The notes under the pieces were generated by a model. It made no database searches, was not told where the DNA came from, and saw nothing but the letters and a program-made list of their open reading frames with translations. From Marsupella aquatica (taxonomy: Eukaryota > Marchantiophyta), in the NCBI GenBank assembly GCA_973895155.1, contig OZ316896.1, positions 620,001 to 684,000 on the forward strand: DNA of 64,000 nt. Reading direction: 5' to 3'. Made by a program: the position numbers and the translations under genes. Within the stretch, counting starts at the first letter, position 1, and each line of letters begins with the position of its first letter. Of the stretch, positions 34,901 through 45,600 are shown piece after piece.

Positions 34901-37165
34901 AGCAACGTAAACACCTTGTCCTTGTCCGGGGTTTAACGTTCCTGCAGCATAGTTGACCCAAAAAGAGCTGGGCTCGTACCAGGCAGTCTGCATCACCGTT
35001 TGTGGCGGTTGATCCTGGTCTTGTGCAAACGAATTAGACGAGCTGGCAGGTATATTGGGATTACTCATTGTAGCGAACTTATCATTTGTACCGAATAAAT
35101 GCCAGATCCTGTCGTAAGGATCAGATGGGAATCTGTGATTGGAAAATTCCCACATCTATGAGAGCAAGTAGCAGATAAGCAAAAGCAAAAGACAGATACA
35201 CCATCAACACGCAGGACCATTCCTGATCACCTTGCATTGACATAGGCCAACATTGCGTTGTTAACGTACAGACCTGCATCTACCCAGACGGTCCAAGTGC
35301 GTGCGCGAAAAGGACTTGCATATAAACATATCTACTCAAAAAACAGCCAACTATACTTAGATGTGACAACGCAGACAAATCAAGAAGACACAGGAAACAA
35401 GCTCAAATAGCTGGCCCAGATGTTGTTTTGGGAATACCCAGATTAATTTCCATACCTCCACGCCTGGATGGGCCCCGTTTCAGGCGGTCCACAATTAACT
35501 CTGTGCATATTGTCGAGCCAATATGGTGGCAGTCCTGGCCCTATCACGGCAGAGTACATGCCGGGTGCGAGCAGTCTAAGCTCCAACGCGGATATAAAGG
35601 TTGGTCCTTCAATTCGAGCCAGGCATACATCTAAAGTGCTTTTAGGAACAGAATATATCATCTCGTAAACATATGAATTGTAAGCAGTGGTATCTGCACA
35701 AACCCATTCAATAATCAGTGCAAACCCACAATCCACACCCTACTACTGCTGCATACCCAAGAATTAACCTACATTCGACAGTGAGTATTTTCTTCTCAAA
35801 AAGAGAATCCACAAGCTGTGCATCTGGCTTGAGGGGAAAACCCTCAGTCTACAGTGAGTACTTGAAGCATACATGTATCCCTTGTTCAAGTAAGTGATTT
35901 TCAATCGCTCCCGACAAAGTGTCCTACTTCGACGGGTCTAAATGTAAAGAAGATTTTCACGCTTTCGCAGTTTTGTTAGCTAGCAACACTAGCAGCCTGG
36001 TACCTACTGTCTCAAAGAATCTAGGTCTGAGTAGGATTTGTACTACCTTTAATTTCGTATGATAAATACTTATCTTAAACTCATCTATTATTGCAGACGT
36101 TTAGATTATCCAAAACATTTTCCTACGAGAACATTTCTAAGGCAATTACAAGATTTAGACGAACGTAACTTCGTGCACTACAACGTCCTTGGCGTCTCCC
36201 GACAAAACCTTCGACACTGGCCTCCAAAGCCCCGGCTCAAAGCTTGGCTTGGATAAAAAAAGACGCGTATATTTTTTCGCTGCTCACCTTACAAATCTAG
36301 CTTCAGAGCATGTAAAAGGTATATAATTATCTCATCTCATCAATCTCCAATTGAACCTGAGACACCCACGGTCGGTACAAATTTGCGAAATAACAGGGTA
36401 GTGCTTACTTGTGTTCCATGGCAAGTTCAACCAATTGAGGTGGTCTACATACACTTCGAAAGAGCCAAAGCTACTCTCGCTTAAGTTCCCAAAGTAGAAC
36501 GTTGCGCGTAGAAGATAGGTTGATCCTGTCTGCACAGGCAACGAATAGCAGTTTCTGGTGCGTGTCGTATCGAAATATCTGAGAGTCGCCACTTGCCGCT
36601 CGTTCACGGGAGAGCCACTATCATTTTTGACCAAGATGTTAACATTGGTTCCCACTGTCTTGCTGTAAGTAGCATCAGTCACCCAAGGGATCCCCGCTTC
36701 ATCCTTGTAATTTGAATTACTCCCACAGTCAACACTCAGAAATCCTGCGAAGAAGGAGACAACTCAGTCAATATGAATTTGAATTGATGTGCAAAGAGAG
36801 CAATCGGCAGAAATCCTACAAAGAAGGAGACAATTTAGTCTACGTGATTTTGAATTGATGTGCAAAAAGAGAGCAATCCGAATACAGTGGTACTCCATCA
36901 AACGTTAATTTTGTTGAGTAATGGAACAACTTGTATTCCCCAAAAGCTTTAGTTTTGAAAATCAAAGTGACCGTATCAACGGGCAAGAATAACATCGCAG
37001 GCTGGAATAACAATCGCTAAACATCACAACTACCTTGCAATTGAATAAAACGTACTCACCTTGTTGGCTTTTAACAGGGGAGACCCAAGCGACGCAAATG
37101 AGCAGCATAAACCCAAGCCAAAGATTTCGGCTCCTTCGTCCCTCGAGGATCTTCATGATCACCAT
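28926..37165 (-). CDS. RLK-A: malectin-like/LRR receptor-like Ser/Thr kinase
   Basis: A plasma-membrane receptor kinase of the malectin-like, GDPC-motif, LRR class (SYMRK and At1g67720 relatives); ligand unknown. The model has 16 exons: 37060-37165, 36409-36744, 35456-35693, 34642-35132, 34342-34465, 34057-34128, 33146-33214, 32710-32784, 32196-32264, 31685-31911, 31120-31352, 30768-30894, 30499-30564, 29863-30052, 29530-29665, 28926-29243. It gives 958 aa with consistent phases and no stop. Residues 1-35 form a signal peptide, and a malectin-like domain runs to about 390. The GDPC motif (DWIGDPC) is at 405-411, then three or four LRRs, and a Gly/Ala/Val transmembrane helix at about 561-584. 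The kinase has GEGAFG at 643-648, Lys664, HRD at 759-761 and DFG at 779-781, so it is an active RD-type kinase by motif. An extra in-phase 87-base exon at 33746-33832 (LDLGQNKLS) is possible. The start is MVIMKILEG; the next ATG, three codons later, is equally possible. Confidence 0.9.
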
Positions 37166-37295
37166 GCGATCCTGCGTCACGACGGGGCGGTATGCAATCG
37201 ACGAAGTCTGTCATCTAGCCTTAGTCTCCATCAATTCGATCCTGCAGGTGTTGTCCGAAGTTCTCTGTGTTTCCAAACAGGCCGTGCGAACCGCT

Positions 37296-37700
37296 AGGAC
37301 TTGGTCTCTAGCTCCTTCTGCAATACTGATTAAACCCACTTCTTCCAACCCATGAATAGTTCCAGTGCATATCAATGGAAGCTGAGAACGCGGGAGAGAA
37401 CGATGTTCCGTCAAACAGACCTGCTCATCAATCCACAGATTATTCGACTTCAATCTACTCACTCCAATCTTCGATCAAAAGACCTGGTCTCTCCTACTGG
37501 ATGCTGGGTTAAAGCCACGTCTTCCCGCCCGTACATAGTTCGAGTCTAGCGCTACCTGAGAAGCCAGCAATGTCCAATGTTCACTGTGCTGGATGAAGAG
37601 AACGCGGAATAGGACGATATTCCGTCGATCAAGCACACCTGCTCATCAATCCATAGACTTCAATCTACGAGTTCGAGCTCCCTCAAATCTGTGATCAACT
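37296..37700. repeat. RLK-A upstream repeat units
   Basis: Two diverged units upstream of RLK-A share, in order, a GGTCTCTC-type start, CCACTTCTTCC or CCACGTCTTCC, ATAGTTCGAGT, GAGAACGCGG, ACGATRTTCCGTC, GACCTGCTCATCAATCCA and CTTCAATCTAC. The TGCTCATCAATCC landmark falls at 37422 and 37640. The same units lie upstream of RLK-B at 51403-51780, so the repeat predates that duplication. They are placed where a promoter is expected; regulatory function is unproven. Confidence 0.65.
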
Positions 37701-38100
37701 GACTATCCACATATACTGGATAATCCACATTCTTCTGGGACTGAGAACCTTCTCGTTTCTAAAGGTTGCAAGTCGAAAGTTGCGTGAGAAGGAACGTCTT
37801 CAGTTAATCAATCGCTTGGGTTTCGACCTTCGATCACCAGTGAAGCGTCCACAGTCCAAAGTACACAAGCCAAAGCGAAAGTCACACCCGGCAGATCACT
37901 GTGATCACTCAAGTTCTCTGAGGAGAACTTGCATTGATTTCGTCTCACAGTTGCTGAGGCATTGATTTCGTCTCACAGTTGCTGAGTTGCTCTCATCATA
38001 GACGTGTCGAGCTCGGAAAGAGCTCGGAATGACCGGGCAAAGTTCACGACAAAAAGCTATGGTGACGTTGGAACTCGTATGCCCCTAGTGCACCATGACG
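37701..38100. repeat. Distal RLK upstream block, copy at RLK-A
   Basis: Homologous to 53905-54145 and to 55966-56125. Landmarks include CAAAGTACACAAGCC-AAAGTCAC, GATTTCGTCTCACAGTTGCTGA (present twice, about 30 bases apart) and GGTGACGTTGGAACTCGTATGCC. It marks the upstream limit of the RLK duplication unit. Confidence 0.6.
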
Positions 38101-39404
38101 ATACGGTGAGTGGCATCAAAACAGTTTTCATCAGCATTGCTGGGAAAGTCGGTACCTTATTTTTTCCATGGGCCTTACAATCAAAAATTGAAGGCACAAC
38201 AAAGAACCAAAATTTATCAAAAAGTAAAAACAACAAATGTACAAGCAAAGGTCTTGTTGTTCTTCATATTCTTTTCCATTCTGGTCCAACACTTATCAGA
38301 AATGGCTAAGTAACATAAAGGTAATGTATTGGATTGCAAATCCGGGTTTCCAAAACAAAAAAGGAATAGTCAGCTCTTAGATCCAATCTTTCACTTCTAG
38401 GCATTGACTATTAGTTTTGGTTTTGGAATTCCCATGATAGTAAACTGGCCAATGGGTTCTATTAGTGGGAGTTTGGGTTTCTCTTCAGCCTCTAACTGGC
38501 CTGTTTGGGGCTGTAGTTCAACCTTCTCTCCCACCTAGTATGCGTCCCTGTCTGATCCTTGCATATTGTCCCCTTGTGGCTACCATGTGGGTGGGGTGTA
38601 GTGGTGGGAGTATTGATTTCTTTTTGGTCACTGGATGGCCACTTTGGGGCCCTGGCTAGTTTAACCCACTTTGGGGCCCTAGTTCAACCTTCTCTTCCCT
38701 AGTATTGGTCCCTGTGGCTACCTTACTGTATGCTCCAAAGTAGACCATCTATCATATTTTGGATGGTTTGTTTTTGGTTTCAAGAGCACCTCCCCACCCC
38801 CAATTTTTTTAAAAAAAATAAAATATAGTCAGCAAAGAATTCAAAATATCTAAAAGGAACTTCTCGGAAAAAATTCAAGGACTTTTGGGACTACACGGTT
38901 TCTTTGGGTTGGGTAGGGATTGGCCAAGGGGTTAATTAAAACAGATCTTGAGGGGCCCCACAAGAAGGAGGTGGGTTCAACCTGCAAGTGAGAGGGAAAG
39001 ATCCTAATTCACTGCTCACCCAAGCCACATCATTGCACATATTTTCTATTCTCATTTCGAGGTATCTAAGAATGTCGCCAGAGACTATTTTTATTGACTT
39101 TCACTGACCCTAACAGCGGTAGTGTACGCGGCCCACAGTGTCGTTGGTGCTCCATTGAAAAAGTATACTAAATTAAACATAATGAGTTTTGCTTTTGGGG
39201 ACAAAGTTTCCTGGCAGCTCCCGCTTCCCAGGATTGGGTTCCATTGGGTTCCATTAGGGAGTCTCAAAGCATGGAAAATGGATGATGACATTTGTCATAA
39301 AGAATAGGTCATAACTTTTTCACAAGACTATGAATTTTTATTTATTTATTCTTTCACCAGCCTCTACATTGACTAAAGGTTATGGCAACCAATCCTTTTA
39401 TGAC
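38101..39404. other. Intergenic with diverged short repeats
   Basis: No gene is supported. A degenerate duplication lies at about 38480-38720 (TAGTTCAACCTTCTCT-CCTAGTAT-GTCCCTG...GTGGCTACC, twice). A tRNA-like pair of boxes at about 38920-38985 (TGGCCAAGGGG, then GGGTTCAACC) may be the head of another SINE on the plus strand, with weak support. Confidence 0.35.
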
Positions 39405-39442
39405 AAAAGTTATGGACTATGAATTCATAGTCCATAACTTTT
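39405..39442. repeat. Perfect 38-bp palindrome
   Basis: AAAAGTTATGGACTATGAA at 39405-39423 is followed directly by its exact reverse complement at 39424-39442, centred on an EcoRI-like GAATTC with no loop. The arms extend imperfectly outward (GACA...TGTGTC). A partly similar phrase (CATAACTTTTTCACAAGACTATGAATT) lies about 100 bases upstream, so this may be the core of a small inverted-repeat element. Confidence 0.9.
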
Positions 39443-39954
39443 TGTGTCCATAACTCATAAGTATGGAGTTAAGGTACGTCAACTTGACAGCTTTGAGACG
39501 CCCTATATTTGCCCTCCATCTCACCCTCCCCAACTTACCACCCCCCAGTGTGACACTCTCTTTCAACTACTGTCAGTAGCCAGTTGTCATGCATGTGCCA
39601 AGGGGCTTTTGCAAACTTCATTGTAATTCCATACTCTAAATATTGACCACCACTGTCCCCAACTTGTGGGGACACCCCAGAGTGGTTATATAGTCCACTT
39701 TCAAACGAACATTTCTTACTAGCTAGTTATGGTAATTTGGATCCCCAGGTTTTGCTTGGAGGACAGCGGCAGTTTAAATGGTCAAGACCCTACCTTCAAG
39801 CTTCTTGTAGATACTACTGTAGTGACCAACTTTTTGCTAGCTAAGGCACTAAAATCAGTCAACCTTTATTGAGTAACATCTACTCTAGGTGCCTTGAGCA
39901 TAACTATTCACGTACGGTCTTTGATGACCAGACTAATTTTGCTTATACAGCGGG
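39443..39954. other. Intergenic, nothing recognised
   Basis: No gene or repeat could be supported. Confidence 0.4.
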
Positions 39955-40220
39955 GGAAGTTAGAATTGAGCTCTAGGCTTCTCGAGTGAAGTCTCTAGAC
40001 CGTGACTCTAGGGCCCCACCGTAATATATGTGCACAAAAAGGATGATGTTATGATATGTATGATTGTTAAAATGATGATGCCTAGGCATGTTGGTTTTTT
40101 AATCATTTCATTAACCTTCAAAGAATGAGAATAGTATATTTTGTTGACACATTTATTGTCCTCTCCTCTATTCACATTCAAAGAAGGGGTAGTCGGGACT
40201 AGTTGATGCACATTTGCAAT
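39955..40220. repeat. Dispersed repeat, copy 2
   Basis: Related to 10956-11335 in the same orientation, with the same ordered landmarks ending in GGGTAGTCGGGACTAGT. Both are probably remnants of the same unnamed transposable element. Confidence 0.55.
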
Positions 40221-40406
40221 TAGTGGACACTCTAACTGAACTACAGACGTTCTAAGATAATAAGTAATACAACAGAAAATCTTAATAAGACAAAATACTA
40301 AAAGGTGGATTGGCAATCTTCATAAGACAAAATACCGAGAGGTACGGTGGATTGGCCATATAGCAGTGTAAAAAATAACTATATGTCAAAACACTAACCT
40401 GGTGGA

Positions 40407-40540
40407 AAAGTGAGTACCAGCTAGGTTGTCATGTCAAACACCAACTGCATCATTCCCATAAACTAATGTTAAAAAAGTGAGTACCAGCTAGGTTGTCATG
40501 TCAAACACCAACTGCATCATTCCCATAAACTAATGTTAAA
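40407..40540. repeat. 67-bp tandem duplication, identical copies
   Basis: A 67-base unit (AAAGTGAGTACCAGCTAGGT through AACTAATGTTAAA) occurs twice in direct succession with no visible difference, so the duplication is recent. Confidence 0.9.
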
Positions 40541-42676
40541 TACGCAAGTTTTAGAGCTACTAACTACCAAATTAATTAGAAGTGTTCACTGCCTTTTGTC
40601 TTCCATTGCCTGCCCACAATAAGAAAAGGGAGAAAAAAAAAAAAACCATGTCACTCATAAGAAAAAGATAAGATCTCCCTCTTCTCGGGCAACTGTGCTA
40701 AGACTTTGTAACTCCAGCCATGGCTATAGTCACCCATCTTGCATCCACAATATGGTGTCCTTGCCCTGGCTTACCCTCCCCAACAACAACTCTTTCACAG
40801 CAACATTGACAAAAAGGATAACATGTTTGTAACACACTTCTACACCTACAAACTTTGATTGTCTCACTTGCAACTTTTTGTTTCACCTCAATATTTTTGT
40901 GCAATTCACATCTGGGTATGGTTGTAGCAATGATTGCATGGTCATATTTGTATAATCTAATCATTAATTGTAGGCTTGGTGTTTTAATTGAATGATTGAG
41001 ATGACTGACTTGAGTAACTGAATAATTGAGATGACTTCTATTTTTGCACACTAATGCTGCACACTCGACACGGTGAGCGACTGTGAAACCATAGGATTCA
41101 AATTCCTCTCAGAAGAACAAATTTTGATAGTTAGACTAAGTATGCTTGTGAGAGTAAGAGCCCTTAGTGCCCTGCCTGTAATCACACATAAAAATGTGGT
41201 AATATAGTGTGTGCACGTGTGCACTCATTGATTTGAAGAAAGCACTTATTGATTTGAAGAAAATAAAGAGGTTTATCATGAGAACTCATTGATTTGAAGA
41301 AGATAATGAAGGTTTATCATGACAAATGTTATGGAGGAATGTTACACTATATGTCATATTTTGATGTGCAGTTACCAGACCCCCTGGCAGTGTATAAGGT
41401 GCACTCTCCACCCTTCATGTGCGTACGACATTGAAGCAGTCAAGCTAGTATGGTTCAGTTTTGACAGCAAGGTATTGCAGAGTCCGCATCTGGTGCGGGA
41501 TCTTGTGGAGCCTGTTGCAATGGTATTTGAGAGGGAATGTTGGTGCGTGATGGGTGGGAAGAAAAGAAGTGAGGACCCCAGGATCTAATGGAGCCTGTTG
41601 CAGTGGTATTTGAGAGGGAATGTTGGTGTGGAAGTAACTGGACAGCACGCTAGCTGTGTGATATTATCCTCCATAAATTCCAACTAGCATATTTGTGATC
41701 TTTACTATTATAATATGGGTGCTGGCTAGGTTTTCCGTCCATACTTAGGCACCCACCTCTCCATGCCTGCCGGCAAGAAGCTCCTGCGGCATATAAATTA
41801 ATGTATGCTGGCCGGTTTTAGATTGGTCTAGCTTGACTGTGGAATGGGTCTTGTAGAGTAACAAAAGTTTCAATTAATGAAAACAGGATTTTCCATTTAT
41901 GTTCCAAAGGGAATTTTAAGCTCGGGTGGAACCAATAGAAACATCAATTTTTAGTTGGATATCACCTGTTTCCAGTTCCCTGACCTACAGTGGAATACCA
42001 AGAAGTTTGTTCAATAAATTGGATGAACGTTGATAAGCATGCCATTTGTAACCTAGAAAAAAACAGTTGCCAAACAAAATCTCGATCATAGTTCCCGTGT
42101 AGACAATTTCCAAGAGTTGTAGTCTCTCAAGAAAAGTCCTGTGAGAAAACTATCCTGGATTCGGGTACCTCACATCCGATTTACAGGATTCAGATTGAGT
42201 AGACTGAGGGTACTGGAAATTACTAATAAGATAGAAATCACAGGGGCGCAGGCCGTCAATCAAATTGGAAAAAGTTGAAGATGGCTACCGGTATTTCTTT
42301 GTGACAATCCATAGAGCGTTTCGAAGATCTTCACCCGGTCTTGCGATGATCCGGGTGAAGATCTTCACAAGACCTTATCTCAAAAGGATCAGGTAACAAC
42401 TTACATCCAGCCGGCACTTGGACAGTCCATATCAAACAGAAACACAGACTTCACATAGCAAGCCCGGCCAGTGGATTCATGTCATCGTAGTATACATGTG
42501 CACCGTTGCGGGCAGGAACTAAATACAAATTAAAGCAATAAGCTTAATTGAACACAAAGGTAAAACGGATATTCAAGTCGGAGTCTGCGAACAAAACTAA
42601 GGGCGAAGGTAAGCCATATCATACTTCCGACTCTCTTAGACTTCGTTGGTCTTCAGGATCGGAAGCTCCACCATGG
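40541..42676. other. Interval downstream of RLK-B
   Basis: No gene is supported. Short local duplications occur at 41222-41300 (CATTGATTTGAAGAA, three times) and at about 41510-41625 (GAGCCTGTTGCARTGGTATTTGAGAGGGAATGTTGGTG, twice). From about 41715 to 42530 the sequence matches the downstream flank of RLK-C (60400-61510), and part of it also matches that of RLK-A. This portion includes the presumed RLK-B 3' UTR. Confidence 0.5.
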
Positions 42677-45600
42677 TTATCCCGAATTGAAGCTAAGTAC
42701 TGGGCTATCATCAACTACCACGCGGGTGGACCCTGCGAGATCTTCGAGATTGACAATAGAAGCTTCTCTGTCATCCTCATGAATAGTTGCATGATACTTG
42801 TCGTCATCAGTGTCCTTAACGCTCGAACAGAGTTCCAGTTCAACGGCCTCTGAAAGTTCGCGCACAACCTGGGCCATATTAGGCCTATTTGCTGATACTG
42901 GGTCGACGCTTCTTATGGCGACGGATAACACTTTCATCATAGACTTCTCCATAAATTCCCCATTCAAGGATGGGTCAACGATATCCATGAGGGCAGTCCC
43001 ATCATTTTCTTTGCTACGTACCTGAATATATCTGACATACACTCAAAAATAATTAACAACACCTTATTAGCTAGTTACTAATAATCCAGCCCTTGCGCTT
43101 CTGGGATCAATCTGGAACCAAGTAGCTGCAATATACGTCACCCTTCGTTATTTACGTGCAAAATTGCATCAATTTGACGCTCTTAAAAAGTTCATGTGCG
43201 TACGCGCAGAGTATGCAGTCAGATTACAAGAAACTTTCCTAGACATAGGAGAATAAAGGGGAAAAAACAGAGATAATTATTTACAAATGACCTTACGATG
43301 CTTGAATTAATTACGGCCCCAAAGCAGCGCAAGAGATAACGCAGGCAGAGAAAGAGGGAGGGATAGGTGAGGGAGGGATAGGTAGGAAGGGATCGAGCAG
43401 AGCCTGCAGAAACGAATTGGCGAGACTATCCCTGTTTTTGATCGCATGGGATCTAGGAGCTCATGGGAAGTCAACACAGGTACATCTATGCAACGTCATA
43501 TGTCATCACCCCGGACTTCGGTGCAACTTGAATTCTAGGAAAGCTTCTATACAAACTTACCCATTCGATGATAGTCTTAGTCGTACCATCTGGAAGTTCC
43601 GCAACATGAGGACGGCGACCAGAAACTATCTCCAGGAGAACCACCCCAAAACTGTACACGTCGCTCTTTGGAGTTAACCTTTGCGTGACGAAGTACCTGC
43701 ATCAAATTCCGTTTGCATTGCAATCGAGATTGCAATTCCATGCTGAACTCCGGGCATTATTTAGCCTGTAGACGTATGATTTTTAGAAGCTACAAGTCGA
43801 AAACAATTTGTCTACAGTCGGTTATTTCTTGCAAGACACCTGCACTTCGATGAACGTGTAATGAAAGAAAAATTGGCTCGGTCAATTGATGGGGTTTGAT
43901 TTCGTACTCTGGATCCATGTAACCAATCGTGCCCTTCAAGACGGTATCAACGCCGCTGAATATCCCTTCAGGGGCCTGCTTCGAAATTCCGAAATCCGCA
44001 ACCTTGGCTACCATGTTTACATCTAGCAGTATATTGTTGCTCTTGACGTCACGATGAATAATCCGAGGATGACAGTCCGTATGCAGATAGTCGAGCCCTA
44101 GAACAAATAACGAGAAGCAGAGGAATTGAAGTATTATGGCAACAGACTAAAAGAATGAAGATAAACCTCAATTAGTAACTGGAGAGATTCAATTTCATCT
44201 AAAGTATGAATCTAAAGTGGGTGGTATGATCCATATGTAAAATTGATGCCTAGTGGTATGATCCATATTGCATAGTATCCAACCTTCAATGCATCCTTGT
44301 GTGTTGACAGTGATTAGAGATTACAATGCAAAATTTTCATTCATGAAATACCTTCTGCAAGTTCTGTACCCACTACTTTCAAATAACTCGGACGAACTTT
44401 TGCATATGTAGGTGTCCTTTCCAGATCACATGTGATTAATCAAGACATAGACGAGTTCTTCTAGCCAGGTTTAATTATCGAGTGCTTAGGTCACCTTTTG
44501 CTGAGTTTAGAGCAATGTCAAGTCTTGTAGTCCAGTCCAGATGCTTCCCTGGATTGTCACCTACAAGATCGAAAACAGTATTAGATTTCCACGATTATAA
44601 TATTCCCTCGTGCGAGTGATGTACACCGAAAAGGACTTTTTCTTCAAATTAACGAGGAGCCTGAATAGCAGCTGATATCAAGAAGTTCCGTGCTTAAATG
44701 TCATATGGTCGATGTCACGGATGCAGAACAGGAATAGTTTACAAACGTGAGATATATACGTACCGTACAGGTGGTCACTAAGAGTCCCGTTACAAAAATA
44801 AACGTAGATGAGAATTTGCTGGTTCTCTTCTTCACAGTATCCAACCAGTTCCACTAGGTTCCTGTGATGTATACGTGAGAGTAAATCAACCTGACAATGT
44901 ACAGGACATAGATGGATTGCATATTGTTACCTACAGCCAGCTTTCTTGCCCGAGGCATCAGAGAACAAGATGAGGCGGCCGATCAGATATTACTCCATAG
45001 AAGATAACAATCTAGAGGGTTAATTCCTGGAAACTAATTCTTAAAGTTCTGTGATGTGCGGATTCGAATTAACCATGTACATATGACTGAATTAAAGCAT
45101 TGGTTCCAAACAAACCTCGCTAAAAAACTCCGTGGTTCCTTGATGAGAATCACTTTTCTTCACTTTCAAGGCCACTTCTTGCCCATTCAAAAGCTTTCCA
45201 TAGTACACCGGCCCGAATGCACCTTCTCCAATTTTCTTCGAGAATTTTTTTGTCGCGTCGCTCACCTCTTGTAACGTTAGCAAGGCCATGGATGTTGGTA
45301 AAGCTTTCCTAGCTGTACTTAAGGATAGCTCCGAAGGATCTTGCTTCTCTGTAGACACACCAATTCAATTTAAAAAGGACTTCATAAATTCTCCAAGAAA
45401 AGTGTCGACAAGATGTTTTGAACGAATTTGTATACGTGCATGTTTCGCCAATGATTCAATCTACAGATCGTTGAGCACGCGAAGAGCGTTGTAAACTGGA
45501 ATTAAATTATCGCAGATCCTCATGATGAAGTGAACATTGCATTCCGTTCGCAAAGACTGAACTAGATCTGATATACAATTAAGATTGCAACGAAACGTGA

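Noticed and set aside
41060-41115. Possible tRNA gene (GGATTCAAATTCC-like T-arm)
   Set aside because: No matching acceptor stem, anticodon arm or A box could be found around it.
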